From NCBI RefSeq assembly GCF_900156545.1, contig NZ_FTNW01000004.1, positions 248,001 to 312,000 of the forward strand: a stretch of DNA of 64,000 nt. The letters run 5' to 3'. The notes under the pieces are model-generated. The model was not told the DNA's origin. It saw only the letters and a list, made by a program, of their open reading frames with translations, and searched no databases. Position 1 is the stretch's first letter. Every line of letters starts with the position of its first letter. The DNA is from Aquipseudomonas alcaligenes (GTDB lineage: Bacteria > Pseudomonadota > Gammaproteobacteria > Pseudomonadales > Pseudomonadaceae). Shown piece by piece: positions 53,515 through 61,661 of this stretch. The position numbers were made by a program, and so were the translations under genes.

Positions 53515-53835
53515 ATGCGCCGTCTGCTGCCCACACTCCTCGCCACCACCCTTTGCCTCGCCACTGGCGCCCAGGCGCAAACCCTGGTGGCCACCAGCAA
53601 CATCCTCGTCCGCGCCCTGGACCGCAGCCTCGATTTCACCTCCGACACCACCACTTCGGTGCGTGACATGAAGGTGGTGCTGGCCGCGCGTGACGATGCC
53701 GCCAGCTTCGTCGCCAGCCAGGGCGATATCCGCGGCGCGCGCCTGGAAGCGGCCTTCGCCACCCTGCGCGAACAACTGCCGGAAGCCCGCCACGCCTCCG
53801 ACCAGCAGCTGGCCGAAGCCATCCTCGCCCTGTGA
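53515..53835 (+). CDS. DUF2388-family small secreted protein
   Basis: A 106-residue protein with a signal peptide (MRRLLPTLLATTLCLATGAQ, cleavage near AQA-Q). The mature part matches DUF2388: TLVATSNILVRALDRSLDFT, then DMKVVLAARDDAASFVAS. The frame opening at 53449 is longer, but the ATG at 53515 opens the signal peptide directly. DUF2388 proteins are widespread in Pseudomonas, often in small clusters beside a larger DUF4105 protein, as here; their function is unknown. Its TGA overlaps the next gene start (GTGA). Confidence 0.88.
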   Translation: MRRLLPTLLATTLCLATGAQAQTLVATSNILVRALDRSLDFTSDTTTSVRDMKVVLAARDDAASFVASQGDIRGARLEAAFATLREQLPEARHASDQQLAEAILAL

Positions 53836-55793
53836 GCCTGCGTGCCGCGCGCTGGCTGGTCGCGCTCCTGCTGCTGAGCGGCGCCAGCGCCCAGGCCGGG
53901 CTGCGTCTGCAACTGGATGCCAGCGGGCTGTCCAGCGCCGAACGCCAGGCCAGCCAGGCGCTGCTCGACCAGGCCAGCGCGGCGCTGCCGCCAAGCTTCA
54001 TCCAGCGCCTCGACCGCCAGGTGACGGTGAGCTGGTCCGACGACCTGCCCCGAGCCGCCTTTGGCCGCACCACTCGCCGCGATGCCCTGGTGCTGAATGC
54101 CGGATTGCTGCCGCGCCTGATCGATCCACAACAGGCCGCCGCGCCGAGCGGCCGAACCCACGGCACCCTGCAGCGCGAGTTGCTGGCTACCGTGCTCCAT
54201 GAGCTGACCCACCTGTACGACCGTGCCGGTCTCTGGCCTGAGGACCAGCGCCGTCTGCAGTGGCGCTGCCGTCAGGCACACCAGGCCAGCGGCCCGGTCG
54301 GCCAGCGTGGCCAGTGCCGCGGCCAGGAGGCCCGCCGCTTCAGCCTCAGCGACGACCCGCAGCTGCTCGACCTGGCCGGCTGGCAGCAGCAGGTCGGCAA
54401 ACGTGGCGCCCGCGAGCAGGACAACGGCCAGGTGGCGCGTTCGCCAGACAGCTACGAGCTGAGCAACCCGCGCGAGTTCGTCGCGGTGAACATGGAGTAC
54501 TTCCTCCTCGACCCGACCTACGCCTGCCGCCGCCCCACCCTGCAGCGCTATCTGCGCCAGCACTTCGCCTGGCAACCGGCGCAGCAGGCCGAGTGCAGCA
54601 CCGATTTCGCCTACCTCAACGCCGGTCGCGACTTCGCCCGCCAGCCGCTGGGCCGGCTCGATCCCGAGCGGGTCTACGAGGTCGACTACCTGCTCGCCGA
54701 GCCCAACCAGCAATGGGCCAGCCGCTGGGGCCACAGCATGCTGCGCCTGGTGGTCTGCGCACCGGGACGGCCGCGCGGCCCGGCCTGCCGCCTGGATCTG
54801 GACCAGCACCTGGTGCTGTCCTACCGTGCCTTCGTCGGCGACGTGCAGCTGTCCAGCTGGGACGGCCTGACCGGCGCCTACCCGTCGCGCCTGTTCATCC
54901 TGCCGCTGGCGCAGGTTATCGAGGAATACACCAAGGTCGAGCTGCGCGGCCTGTCCTCGGTGCCGCTGCGCCTGTCCCGCGAGGAAATCGAACGCCTGGT
55001 GCAGCGCTCCGCCGAACTGCACTGGAGCTATGACGGTGACTACTGGTTCCTCTCCAACAACTGCGCGGTGGAGACCCTCAAGCTGCTGCGCAGCGGCACC
55101 GGCCGCAGCGAGCTGCAGGATCTCGACAGCATCATGCCCAACGGCCTGCTCGACCTGCTCGAAGGTCGTGCCCTGGCCGACCGCAGCGTGCTGGACGACC
55201 CGCGCGAGGCACTGCGCCTGGGCTATCGCTTCGACTCATTCCGTGACCGCTACCAGGCCATGTTCGAGATCCTGCGTAGCCGCCAGACCCTACCGCAGCA
55301 GGCGGTGGAAGACTGGCTGGCCCTGCCGGCCGCCGAGCGCCGCGCCTGGTTCGGGCGCGCCGACCTGCGCGCCAGCGCCGCCCTGTTGCTGCTCGAACAG
55401 GCCGCCCTGCGCCGCCAGCTGCTGCTCGCCCAGGAACAGCTCAAGCAGCGCTACCTGGGGGCCCGCGACGACCCGCAGGACCGGCGCTTCGTCGAAGCCG
55501 ACGCCACCCTGCGCGAGATCCTCGCCAACAGCGGCTTCCTCAGCCGCCCGGCCGAGCTGCTGAGCGCCGGCTACGGCCTGCCGCAGCCCGCCGAGTGGCA
55601 GCAACTGGAAGCGGCCAGCAGCGAACGTCAGCTCAGGCTGCGCCAGCTCAGCGACGACCTCGACCAAGAGGTGCGCCACCTGCTGGAACCGACGCTGCTG
55701 GCCGAGATCGAGGCCGGCGAGAGCAACCTGAAGCAGCTCGGCCAGCACCTGCGCGCGCTGCACAAGGCTAGCGGCGGCCTGGTGCTGCCCTAG
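53832..55793 (+). CDS. DUF4105-family periplasmic protein with N-terminal HExxH metalloprotease-like motif
   Basis: A 653-residue exported protein starting at GTG 53832, overlapping the DUF2388 stop. Residues 1-22 are a signal peptide. Residues about 115-145 contain LLATVLHELTHLYDRAGL, a zincin HExxH motif (HELTH), with NPREFVAVNMEYFLLDP further on as a possible third zinc ligand region. Residues about 270-480 match DUF4105: QWASRWGHSMLRLVVCAPGR, SYRAFVGDVQLSSWDGLTGA and YDGDYWFLSNNCAVETLKLL, with conserved histidine and cysteine suggesting a hydrolase fold. The last 170 residues are helical. It may be an envelope hydrolase; the substrate is unknown. Confidence 0.85.
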   Translation: MSLRAARWLVALLLLSGASAQAGLRLQLDASGLSSAERQASQALLDQASAALPPSFIQRLDRQVTVSWSDDLPRAAFGRTTRRDALVLNAGLLPRLIDPQQAAAPSGRTHGTLQRELLATVLHELTHLYDRAGLWPEDQRRLQWRCRQAHQASGPVGQRGQCRGQEARRFSLSDDPQLLDLAGWQQQVGKRGAREQDNGQVARSPDSYELSNPREFVAVNMEYFLLDPTYACRRPTLQRYLRQHFAWQPAQQAECSTDFAYLNAGRDFARQPLGRLDPERVYEVDYLLAEPNQQWASRWGHSMLRLVVCAPGRPRGPACRLDLDQHLVLSYRAFVGDVQLSSWDGLTGAYPSRLFILPLAQVIEEYTKVELRGLSSVPLRLSREEIERLVQRSAELHWSYDGDYWFLSNNCAVETLKLLRSGTGRSELQDLDSIMPNGLLDLLEGRALADRSVLDDPREALRLGYRFDSFRDRYQAMFEILRSRQTLPQQAVEDWLALPAAERRAWFGRADLRASAALLLLEQAALRRQLLLAQEQLKQRYLGARDDPQDRRFVEADATLREILANSGFLSRPAELLSAGYGLPQPAEWQQLEAASSERQLRLRQLSDDLDQEVRHLLEPTLLAEIEAGESNLKQLGQHLRALHKASGGLVLP

Positions 55794-55795
55794 GT

Positions 55796-56197
55796 CTACA
55801 GCTGCTCTTCGTTCTCCTCGGGGAGCCCCGGGTCCAGCTGCAGCCAGGGCAGGCGACTGCCAACCCAGATATGCCGGTCGGCCGGCGCCTGCTCCGGGTG
55901 ATCGAGGCTGGCCACGGTGATGTCCAGGCTGTCCGGGCTGAGGGCAGTGAACAGCGCCAGGTGACAGCCGCAGTGTGCGCAGAAATAGCGCAGGCAGCTG
56001 GTCGAGGAGGCGTAGGCGGCGGCACTGCCCTGGGTCCAGCGGAAGCTCGCCAGCGGCAGGGTCAGCCAGGTGGTGACGATGCCGCCGGTAGTGCGCCGGC
56101 AGATCGCGCAATGGCAGTGGGCGATATCCTGCAGCGGCGCCGCGAAGGCGTAGCGCAGGCGGCCGCAGTGGCAGCCGCCGGTGTGGGTCTCGGTCAT
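55796..56197 (-). CDS. GFA-family zinc-binding protein
   Basis: A 133-residue protein of the glutathione-dependent formaldehyde-activating (GFA/CENP-V) fold. Zinc-binding cysteines are in GGCHCGRLRY, HCHCAICRRTTGG and YFCAHCGCHLALF, the full family set. Despite the name, most members have no proven role in formaldehyde metabolism. The gene ends 2 bases from the convergent DUF4105 stop and is divergent from the AEC transporter gene. Confidence 0.92.
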   Translation of the reverse strand: MTETHTGGCHCGRLRYAFAAPLQDIAHCHCAICRRTTGGIVTTWLTLPLASFRWTQGSAAAYASSTSCLRYFCAHCGCHLALFTALSPDSLDITVASLDHPEQAPADRHIWVGSRLPWLQLDPGLPEENEEQL

Positions 56198-56286
56198 GGC
56201 GAACTCCTCGCGCTGTTGCTCATCACCCTAGCGCGCGCCAACGCACTTGCCCATGATGACCCGATGCTTTCCGCACGGATGTCATC

Positions 56287-57195
56287 GTGACCGTTCTCCT
56301 GTACTCGCTGTGGCCGCTGTTCGCCCTGATCGTCGGCGGCTACCTGCTGCGCCGCCACGACTTCCCCGGCGAGGCCTTCTGGCCGGCCGCCGAGCGGCTC
56401 AACTACTTCATCCTGTTCCCGGCCCTGCTGTTGAGCAGCCTGGCCAGCGCGCCGCTGGACAACCCTGCCCTGCCGCGCCTGGCCCTGGCCGTGCTGCTCG
56501 GCCTCGGTGGTGGCTGGCTGGCCCTGCTGCTGGTGCGCCGCCTGCGCAGCTGGCCGGCGGCGCGCTTCGGCGCCTTCACCCAGGGCATCCTGCGCTTCAA
56601 CACCTACCTCGGCCTGGCTGCCATCGGCAGCCTGCATGGTCAGCCCGGTCTGGTGCTGGCCGCCTTGCTGCTGGCGCTGATGGTGCCGGCGGTGAACGTG
56701 CTGTCGGTGTGGTCGCTGAGTGCCGACCGCACGGTGAGCCTGGGCGGCCTGCTGTTGCCGGTTCTGAAGAATCCGCTGATCCTCGCCTGCCTGGCCGGCA
56801 TGGCGATCAACCTGCTCGGCATCGGCCTGCCCGCTGGCAGTGACCGCCTGCTCGGCCTGCTGGCCGCCGCCAGCCTGCCGCTGGGGTTGCTTTGCGTGGG
56901 GGCGGCACTACGGCCACAGGAGCTGCGCGGCGAAAAGCCGGCCCTGGCCTGGAACTGCACCCTGCGCCTGCTGGCCATGCCACTGCTGGCTTATGTCGTC
57001 GCCAGGGCGCTGCACCTGCCGGCGCTGGAAAGCAGCGTACTGGTGCTGTTCTTCGCCCTGCCCACCGCACCCACCGCCTATGTGCTGACCCGTCAGCTCG
57101 GCGGCGACGGCCACCTGATGGCCGGCATCATCACCCTGCAGACCCTGCTGGCCGCCCTCAGCCTGCCGCTGGTGCTGGTTCTGCTCGCGGCATGA
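56287..57195 (+). CDS. AEC-family transporter
   Basis: A 302-residue inner-membrane protein with about ten helices in two repeats, typical of auxin-efflux-carrier (AEC) transporters: GEAFWPAAERLNYFILFPAL, then FTQGILRFNTYLGLAAIGSL in the first half, and LKNPLILACLAGMAINLLG and PTAPTAYVLTRQLGGDGHLM in the second. The start is GTG at 56287. Bacterial members export or import small carboxylates or amino acids; the substrate cannot be told from sequence. Confidence 0.9.
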   Translation: MTVLLYSLWPLFALIVGGYLLRRHDFPGEAFWPAAERLNYFILFPALLLSSLASAPLDNPALPRLALAVLLGLGGGWLALLLVRRLRSWPAARFGAFTQGILRFNTYLGLAAIGSLHGQPGLVLAALLLALMVPAVNVLSVWSLSADRTVSLGGLLLPVLKNPLILACLAGMAINLLGIGLPAGSDRLLGLLAAASLPLGLLCVGAALRPQELRGEKPALAWNCTLRLLAMPLLAYVVARALHLPALESSVLVLFFALPTAPTAYVLTRQLGGDGHLMAGIITLQTLLAALSLPLVLVLLAA

Positions 57196-57400
57196 CTGGC
57201 ACTGCGCCACAAGCCTGAGACAGCCGGACAGCGACCTTGATCGGCGTCCAGCCCTACAGCGCTGCCGAGGCAGCGCAGCGTATCTGCGACTGTTCAGCGG
57301 ATTGCTCCAACGCGATACAGCATATTCGCGCGAGGCCCGCTAGAATCGCGCGCCGTCGCGGCGCCCGCCGACCGACTCTTCGACACGCAAGGAACCAATA

Positions 57401-58162
57401 ATGGAATGGCTGACTAGCCCGGAAATCTGGGTTGCCTTCTTGACCCTGACCGCCCTGGAAATCGTCCTCGGCATCGACAACATCATCATGATCGCCATCC
57501 TGGTCGGGCGCATGCCGCCGCACCTGCAGGCGCGCACCCGCTTCTTCGGCCTGGCCCTGGCCATGGTCACGCGCATTGCCCTGCTGCTGTCGATCACCTG
57601 GATCATGAAGCTGACCAATGACCTGTTCCACCTGTTCGGCCAAGGCATTTCCGGGCGTGACCTGATCCTGTTCTTCGGCGGCCTGTTCCTGCTGTGGAAG
57701 AGCAGCACCGAGATGTTCCACAGCCTGGAAGGCGAGGATGAAGCCGAGCAGACGCCGGGCAACACCGCCGCGCGCAACTTCATCGGCACCATCATCCAGA
57801 TCGCCATCATCGACATCGTGTTCAGCCTGGACTCGGTGATCACCGCCGTCGGCATGGTCGACCACGTACCGGTGATGGTTGCCGCGATCATCGTCGCCGT
57901 GCTGGTGATGATGCTGGCCGCCGGCACCATCAGCGACTTCATCGACAAGCACCCGTCGCTGAAGATGCTGGCCCTGGCCTTCCTGGTGGTGGTCGGTACC
58001 GTGCTGATCGCCGAAGCCTTCGAAGTCCACGTGCCGAAGGGCTACGTCTACTTCGCCATGGCCTTCTCGCTGGGCGTGGAAGCCCTGAACATCCGTATGC
58101 GCGTGCTGCGCGGACGCAAGGAAGACCCGGTCAAGCTGCGCAAGGACATTCCGGGGCAGTAA
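57401..58162 (+). CDS. TerC-family membrane protein
   Basis: A 253-residue protein with seven membrane helices. The acidic metal-binding motifs of TerC are visible in FLTLTALEIVLGIDNIIMIA (residues about 14-33) and QIAIIDIVFSLDSVITAVGM (about 137-156). The charged loop GEDEAEQTPGN is cytoplasmic. TerC proteins are linked to tellurite resistance or to metal loading of exported proteins, notably manganese export; which applies here is unknown. A terminator follows. Confidence 0.92.
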   Translation: MEWLTSPEIWVAFLTLTALEIVLGIDNIIMIAILVGRMPPHLQARTRFFGLALAMVTRIALLLSITWIMKLTNDLFHLFGQGISGRDLILFFGGLFLLWKSSTEMFHSLEGEDEAEQTPGNTAARNFIGTIIQIAIIDIVFSLDSVITAVGMVDHVPVMVAAIIVAVLVMMLAAGTISDFIDKHPSLKMLALAFLVVVGTVLIAEAFEVHVPKGYVYFAMAFSLGVEALNIRMRVLRGRKEDPVKLRKDIPGQ

Positions 58163-58182
58163 GCCGGACACGTGGAAGAACG

Positions 58183-58211
58183 AACGGGGCCGAATGGCCC
58201 CGTTTTCTTTT
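58183..58211 (+). terminator. Rho-independent terminator after the TerC gene
   Basis: AACGGGGCC (58183-58191), GAAT, GGCCCCGTT (58196-58204) is followed by TTCTTTTT, 20 bases after the TerC stop. Confidence 0.93.
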
Positions 58212-58386
58212 TGCTACGCCAGCCACTCCTGTCGCTTATTTCCAGAAGAAATATGCATCCATCCTGAAAGACCCTTTGGCTTTACCCACCAGAAAGTGTG
58301 GGTTTAGAATGCTGGCAAAGTGACGCCAGTCACAAATGGACTATCCGTAGGTTTCGTACACGCCATCAGGGAATAAAGGAATGATG

Positions 58387-58890
58387 ATGCTAAAACACTG
58401 TCTGGCTCTCTCGATTGCAGCTGTTCTCGTTGGCTGCCAGGCCTCCGGGGAGCAGTATCAGGCCGATGTATTCGACGCCAGCCAGGTTAATACCCAGCAG
58501 GAAGCGAAAACCGTCAAGATCATTACGGTCTCCCCGACCAAGATCAAAGTCAGCAATGAGAAGAACCGTAATGCGGCCATGATGGTCGGCGGCGTTCTCG
58601 GCGCTATCGGCGGCGCGGCACTGGGCAACCAGAACAACACCGACACCGCCATCGTCGGCGGCGTGGCAGGCGGCGCAGCCGGTGCCATGGCCGGCTCGCT
58701 GGTCGACGACACCACCCTGGTTCCCGGCGTTCTGATTGGCTATGCCGAGAACGGCAAGATCTTCACCTCTGCCCAGGTCGGCCGCCCTTGCGAGTTCAAG
58801 GTGGGTGAAATCTCCCTGATGGTCATGACCATCAGCAACGAGACCCGCATCCAGCCGAACGCCAGCTGCCCTGAGCCGGCAAAAGGTTGA
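58387..58890 (+). CDS. Glycine-zipper lipoprotein
   Basis: A 167-residue lipoprotein. Three ATG codons lie in tandem (58381, 58384, 58387); AAAGGA at 58375-58380 sits too close to the first two, so 58387 is preferred. The lipobox is AVLVGC, with Cys17 as the lipidated residue (MLKHCLALSIAAVLVGCQAS). The middle holds glycine-zipper repeats (MMVGGVLGAIGGAALGNQ, then IVGGVAGGAAGAMAG) that insert in or pack at membranes, as in SlyB/RcsF-like proteins. The C-terminal domain contains a cysteine pair (GRPCEF, NASCPE). It heads a three-gene envelope cluster. Confidence 0.85.
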   Translation: MLKHCLALSIAAVLVGCQASGEQYQADVFDASQVNTQQEAKTVKIITVSPTKIKVSNEKNRNAAMMVGGVLGAIGGAALGNQNNTDTAIVGGVAGGAAGAMAGSLVDDTTLVPGVLIGYAENGKIFTSAQVGRPCEFKVGEISLMVMTISNETRIQPNASCPEPAKG

Positions 58891-58900
58891 GGAGAAGGAC

Positions 58901-59431
58901 ATGAAGCATATTGTCCTGGGCTCGGCCCTTGCGCTCTTCACCTTACCGGTACTGGCTGGCCAGTTCGACGAGCTGTATCAGATCGAGCAGCAAACCAAGC
59001 AGGCCGAAGCCGCCGCCGAAGCCGAGCGTCTGCGCCAAGCTGCTGCCGCACAGGAGCGCGCCGACGCCCGTGAAGCCGCCGCGCGCCAACAGCAGGCCGC
59101 GGCACAGCGTGCTGCCCAGCAACGCGCCGCCGAGCAGCGCCAGGTGCAGGCTGCCGAGGAAAAGCGTCAGCGTACTCGCGAAGAAAGCTACGAGGACGAA
59201 CTCCGCGCGCTGGAACTGGAAGAGCGTCGCCTGGCCCTGCAGGCCAAGAAGGCAAAAGTCGCGCGCGCCAACGATTACATCGATGCCGAACTGCGTGACA
59301 GCGCGGCCCGCACCGACGTGATCCAGTCCGAGGCCGACGCTACACGCAACGTCAGCTCCGGGGCCAAGTCGCTGATGGAAGATGCCGGCGAGGCCGAGAT
59401 CAATCGCTCCAACAGCCTGTTCGGCGAGTAA
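58901..59431 (+). CDS. Secreted coiled-coil protein (DUF5384-like)
   Basis: A 176-residue exported protein with a signal peptide (MKHIVLGSALALFTLPVLAG). Residues about 25-125 form a long, Ala/Gln/Glu-rich coiled coil (EAERLRQAAAAQERADAREA and onward), and the tail has SSGAKSLMEDAGEAEINRSN. GAGGAGAAGG precedes the ATG. It follows the glycine-zipper lipoprotein by 10 bases and is probably co-transcribed. The DUF5384 assignment is from general resemblance. Coiled-coil periplasmic proteins often span or organise the envelope. Confidence 0.82.
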   Translation: MKHIVLGSALALFTLPVLAGQFDELYQIEQQTKQAEAAAEAERLRQAAAAQERADAREAAARQQQAAAQRAAQQRAAEQRQVQAAEEKRQRTREESYEDELRALELEERRLALQAKKAKVARANDYIDAELRDSAARTDVIQSEADATRNVSSGAKSLMEDAGEAEINRSNSLFGE

Positions 59432-59442
59432 CTCGTCATCCA

Positions 59443-59471
59443 ACCGGTTCCCAGACTGCTGCGGAACCGGT
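59443..59471 (+). terminator. Hairpin after the coiled-coil gene
   Basis: ACCGGTTCC (59443-59451) and GGAACCGGT (59463-59471) form a 9-base stem with an 11-base loop in the 59-base gap before the small lipoprotein gene. No T-run follows; it may reduce, and not block, read-through. Confidence 0.5.
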
Positions 59472-59490
59472 CCTTCAGAGAGAATCCCTC

Positions 59491-59820
59491 ATGCTGCGTC
59501 TATTGCCGCTGCTCGCTGCCGGCCTGCTGCTGGCCGCCTGCACCCCGGAAGAACCCAAGGCCACAGTACCCAAGGTCGACCTGCACGGTCGCCTGGTCGT
59601 CGATAAGGAAATGACCGCAAGCCGACAGGCCCAGGGCATCCAGGGTGAGTACTACAAGCGCGTGCTCAGCGTTAACGGCCAGGACATGGCCTTCGCCGAC
59701 TTCGTCAAACAGTACTGCCCGGACCTCAACACCCGTGATGAGACCTGCCAGAAAGCCTTTCGCATCAAGAAAATCGACGATGTGAGCGGCGCCACCAAGT
59801 TCCTGCCCAACGGGCTGTAA
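59491..59820 (+). CDS. Small lipoprotein of unknown function
   Basis: A 109-residue lipoprotein; the lipobox LLAAC lies at residues 13-17 after a hydrophobic signal (MLRLLPLLAAGLLLAACTPE). The mature part has two cysteines (KQYCPD, ETCQKAF) likely to form a disulfide, and ends GATKFLPNGL. Serine/threonine at +2 suggests sorting to the outer membrane. It follows the two other envelope genes and precedes the convergent recD gene. No family was recognised. Confidence 0.8.
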   Translation: MLRLLPLLAAGLLLAACTPEEPKATVPKVDLHGRLVVDKEMTASRQAQGIQGEYYKRVLSVNGQDMAFADFVKQYCPDLNTRDETCQKAFRIKKIDDVSGATKFLPNGL

Positions 59821-59834
59821 CGCCAGGCAGCGCC

Positions 59835-61661
59835 TCAGAACAGGTCGAGCTGGTCAGCAGCGGACAGTAACTGCGCGGGCTCGACCGTCTTCACCTCAAC
59901 GCCCAGGCGCTCAGCCAGCCCCGCCGCACGCTCGGCCTTGGTGTTGACCGCCTCGGCCAGGCGCGCCGGCAGGCCCCAGATTTCCACCTTGTGTTTGGCG
60001 CGGGTGATGCCGGTGTAGAACAGCGCGCGGGTCAGCAGCGGGCTGGGGCTTTCCGGCAGGGCCAGCAGCACCTCACTGAACTCCGAACCCTGGCTCTTGT
60101 GCACGGTCATGGCGAAGGCACTGTCGTGACTGGGCAGGCGCGCCGGGGCAAAGGCGCGAAAGCCCTCATCACCCTCGAAATAGACGCGCAGGCCATGCTC
60201 GCCGGCCAGGCACAGGCCGATATCGCCGTTGAACAGGCCCAGCGCGTAGTCGTTCTGCCGCACCATCACCGCGCGGCCGGGGTACCAGCGTTCACGCTCG
60301 GCCAGCGAGTAACGGCGCTTGATCCGTGCCTCCAGCGCCTCGTTGAGACCGCCGACGCCCCAGGGACCTTCGCGCTGCGCGGTCAGCGCGCGGAAGGCAT
60401 TGAAAGCGGCGAAGGCTGCGGCCGGATCGCCCTGGCGCGCGGCCTTGAGGTAGGGCGCATAGACCTGCTCCAGACGCTCCAGCAGCGCGGCCTGGCTGGG
60501 TTCGGCCTGCCAGGCCAGGTCGGCGCGACCTTCACGCAGCAGATTGAGGGTGCCGGCGGCATCGCCACCGTTGATCCGGCGCGCTAGCTCGCCGATGCCG
60601 CTGTCGCCGGCAAAGCGGTGGCTGTGAGTCAGCAGCACCACGGCGTCGCCCAGGGCCGAGCGCGGCGTGTCGACCGGCACCGTCTGCCCGGTGATGCGCT
60701 GCAGCTCGGCGGCGGCCGCGGCGTCGAAGCCGCGCCCTTCGCATAGCTCGGCGAATACCGCACCGGCCTCCACGGCGGCCAGCTGGTCCTTGTCGCCGAG
60801 CAGGATCAGCCGCGCCTGCGGCGGCAGGGCGTCGACCAGCTTGGCCATCAGCGCCAGGTCGACCATCGACGCCTCATCCACCACCAGCACGTCCAGCGCC
60901 AGCGGCCGCGCCGCGTCGTGGCGCACGGCCGGGCTGTCGCCGCGGCTGCCGAGCAGGCGATGCAGGGTACGCGCCTCCTCGGGCAGCAGCGCCTTGAGGT
61001 GATCGGCCAGCGGCAGCTCGGCCTTGGCATTGCGGATCGCCTCGGCCATGCGTGCCGCGGCCTTGCCGGTCGGTGCAGCCAGGCCGATGGCGAGCCTGTC
61101 GCCGCCGGGCTGCTCAAGCAGAGCCGCCAGCAGACGCACCACCGTGGTGGTCTTGCCGGTGCCGGGGCCGCCGGAGATCACCGCCAGGCGGCGGCGTACC
61201 GCCTGCGCGGCGGCCAGGCGCTGCCAGTCCGGCTGCTGTTGGTTGAAGGCGAACAGGCGCGTCAGGCTCGCGCTCAGCAGCGCCTCGTCCACTGCCGGGC
61301 GCTCGGTGGACAGCACTAGCAGGCGCTCGGCCAGGCGCTGCTCGTAGGCCTGGTAGCGCGCCAGGTACAGGCGCTCGCCTTCTAGGATCAGCGGGGTGAA
61401 ACGGCCGGGCGCACCGACCAGCGCGGACGACTCCAGAAGGGTACGCAACTCGGCCAGCGGCGGCAGGGCGAAGTCGAACTCCACCCAGGGCCGGCGGCCG
61501 GCCACCCGCGCCAGCGGCAGGCACACGTCGCCGGCGGCCAGGGCCTCACTGCACAGGGCGGCGCAGGCCAGCACGGCATCCGGCGCCTGCGGCTCCAGGC
61601 GCTGCAGGCTGGCCAGCAAGGCACGCTCCAGAGGGCCGAGGGGTAGTTCTTGCAGCCTCAT
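59835..61661 (-). CDS. recD: RecBCD exonuclease V subunit RecD
   Basis: A 608-residue 5'-to-3' SF1 helicase subunit. The ATG at 61661 overlaps the recB stop (ATGA), so the much longer frame reaching 62555 is not a protein start. Motifs: Walker A LAVISGGPGTGKTTTVVRLL (about 170-189), Q/Ia LAAPTGKAAARMAEAIRNAK, Walker B DVLVVDEASMVDLALMAKLV, GDKDQLAAVEAGAVFAEL, and the C-terminal AMTVHKSQGSEFSEVLLALP with FYTGITRAKHKVEI. It gives RecBCD its fast motor and regulates Chi recognition. Confidence 0.95.
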   Translation of the reverse strand: MRLQELPLGPLERALLASLQRLEPQAPDAVLACAALCSEALAAGDVCLPLARVAGRRPWVEFDFALPPLAELRTLLESSALVGAPGRFTPLILEGERLYLARYQAYEQRLAERLLVLSTERPAVDEALLSASLTRLFAFNQQQPDWQRLAAAQAVRRRLAVISGGPGTGKTTTVVRLLAALLEQPGGDRLAIGLAAPTGKAAARMAEAIRNAKAELPLADHLKALLPEEARTLHRLLGSRGDSPAVRHDAARPLALDVLVVDEASMVDLALMAKLVDALPPQARLILLGDKDQLAAVEAGAVFAELCEGRGFDAAAAAELQRITGQTVPVDTPRSALGDAVVLLTHSHRFAGDSGIGELARRINGGDAAGTLNLLREGRADLAWQAEPSQAALLERLEQVYAPYLKAARQGDPAAAFAAFNAFRALTAQREGPWGVGGLNEALEARIKRRYSLAERERWYPGRAVMVRQNDYALGLFNGDIGLCLAGEHGLRVYFEGDEGFRAFAPARLPSHDSAFAMTVHKSQGSEFSEVLLALPESPSPLLTRALFYTGITRAKHKVEIWGLPARLAEAVNTKAERAAGLAERLGVEVKTVEPAQLLSAADQLDLF

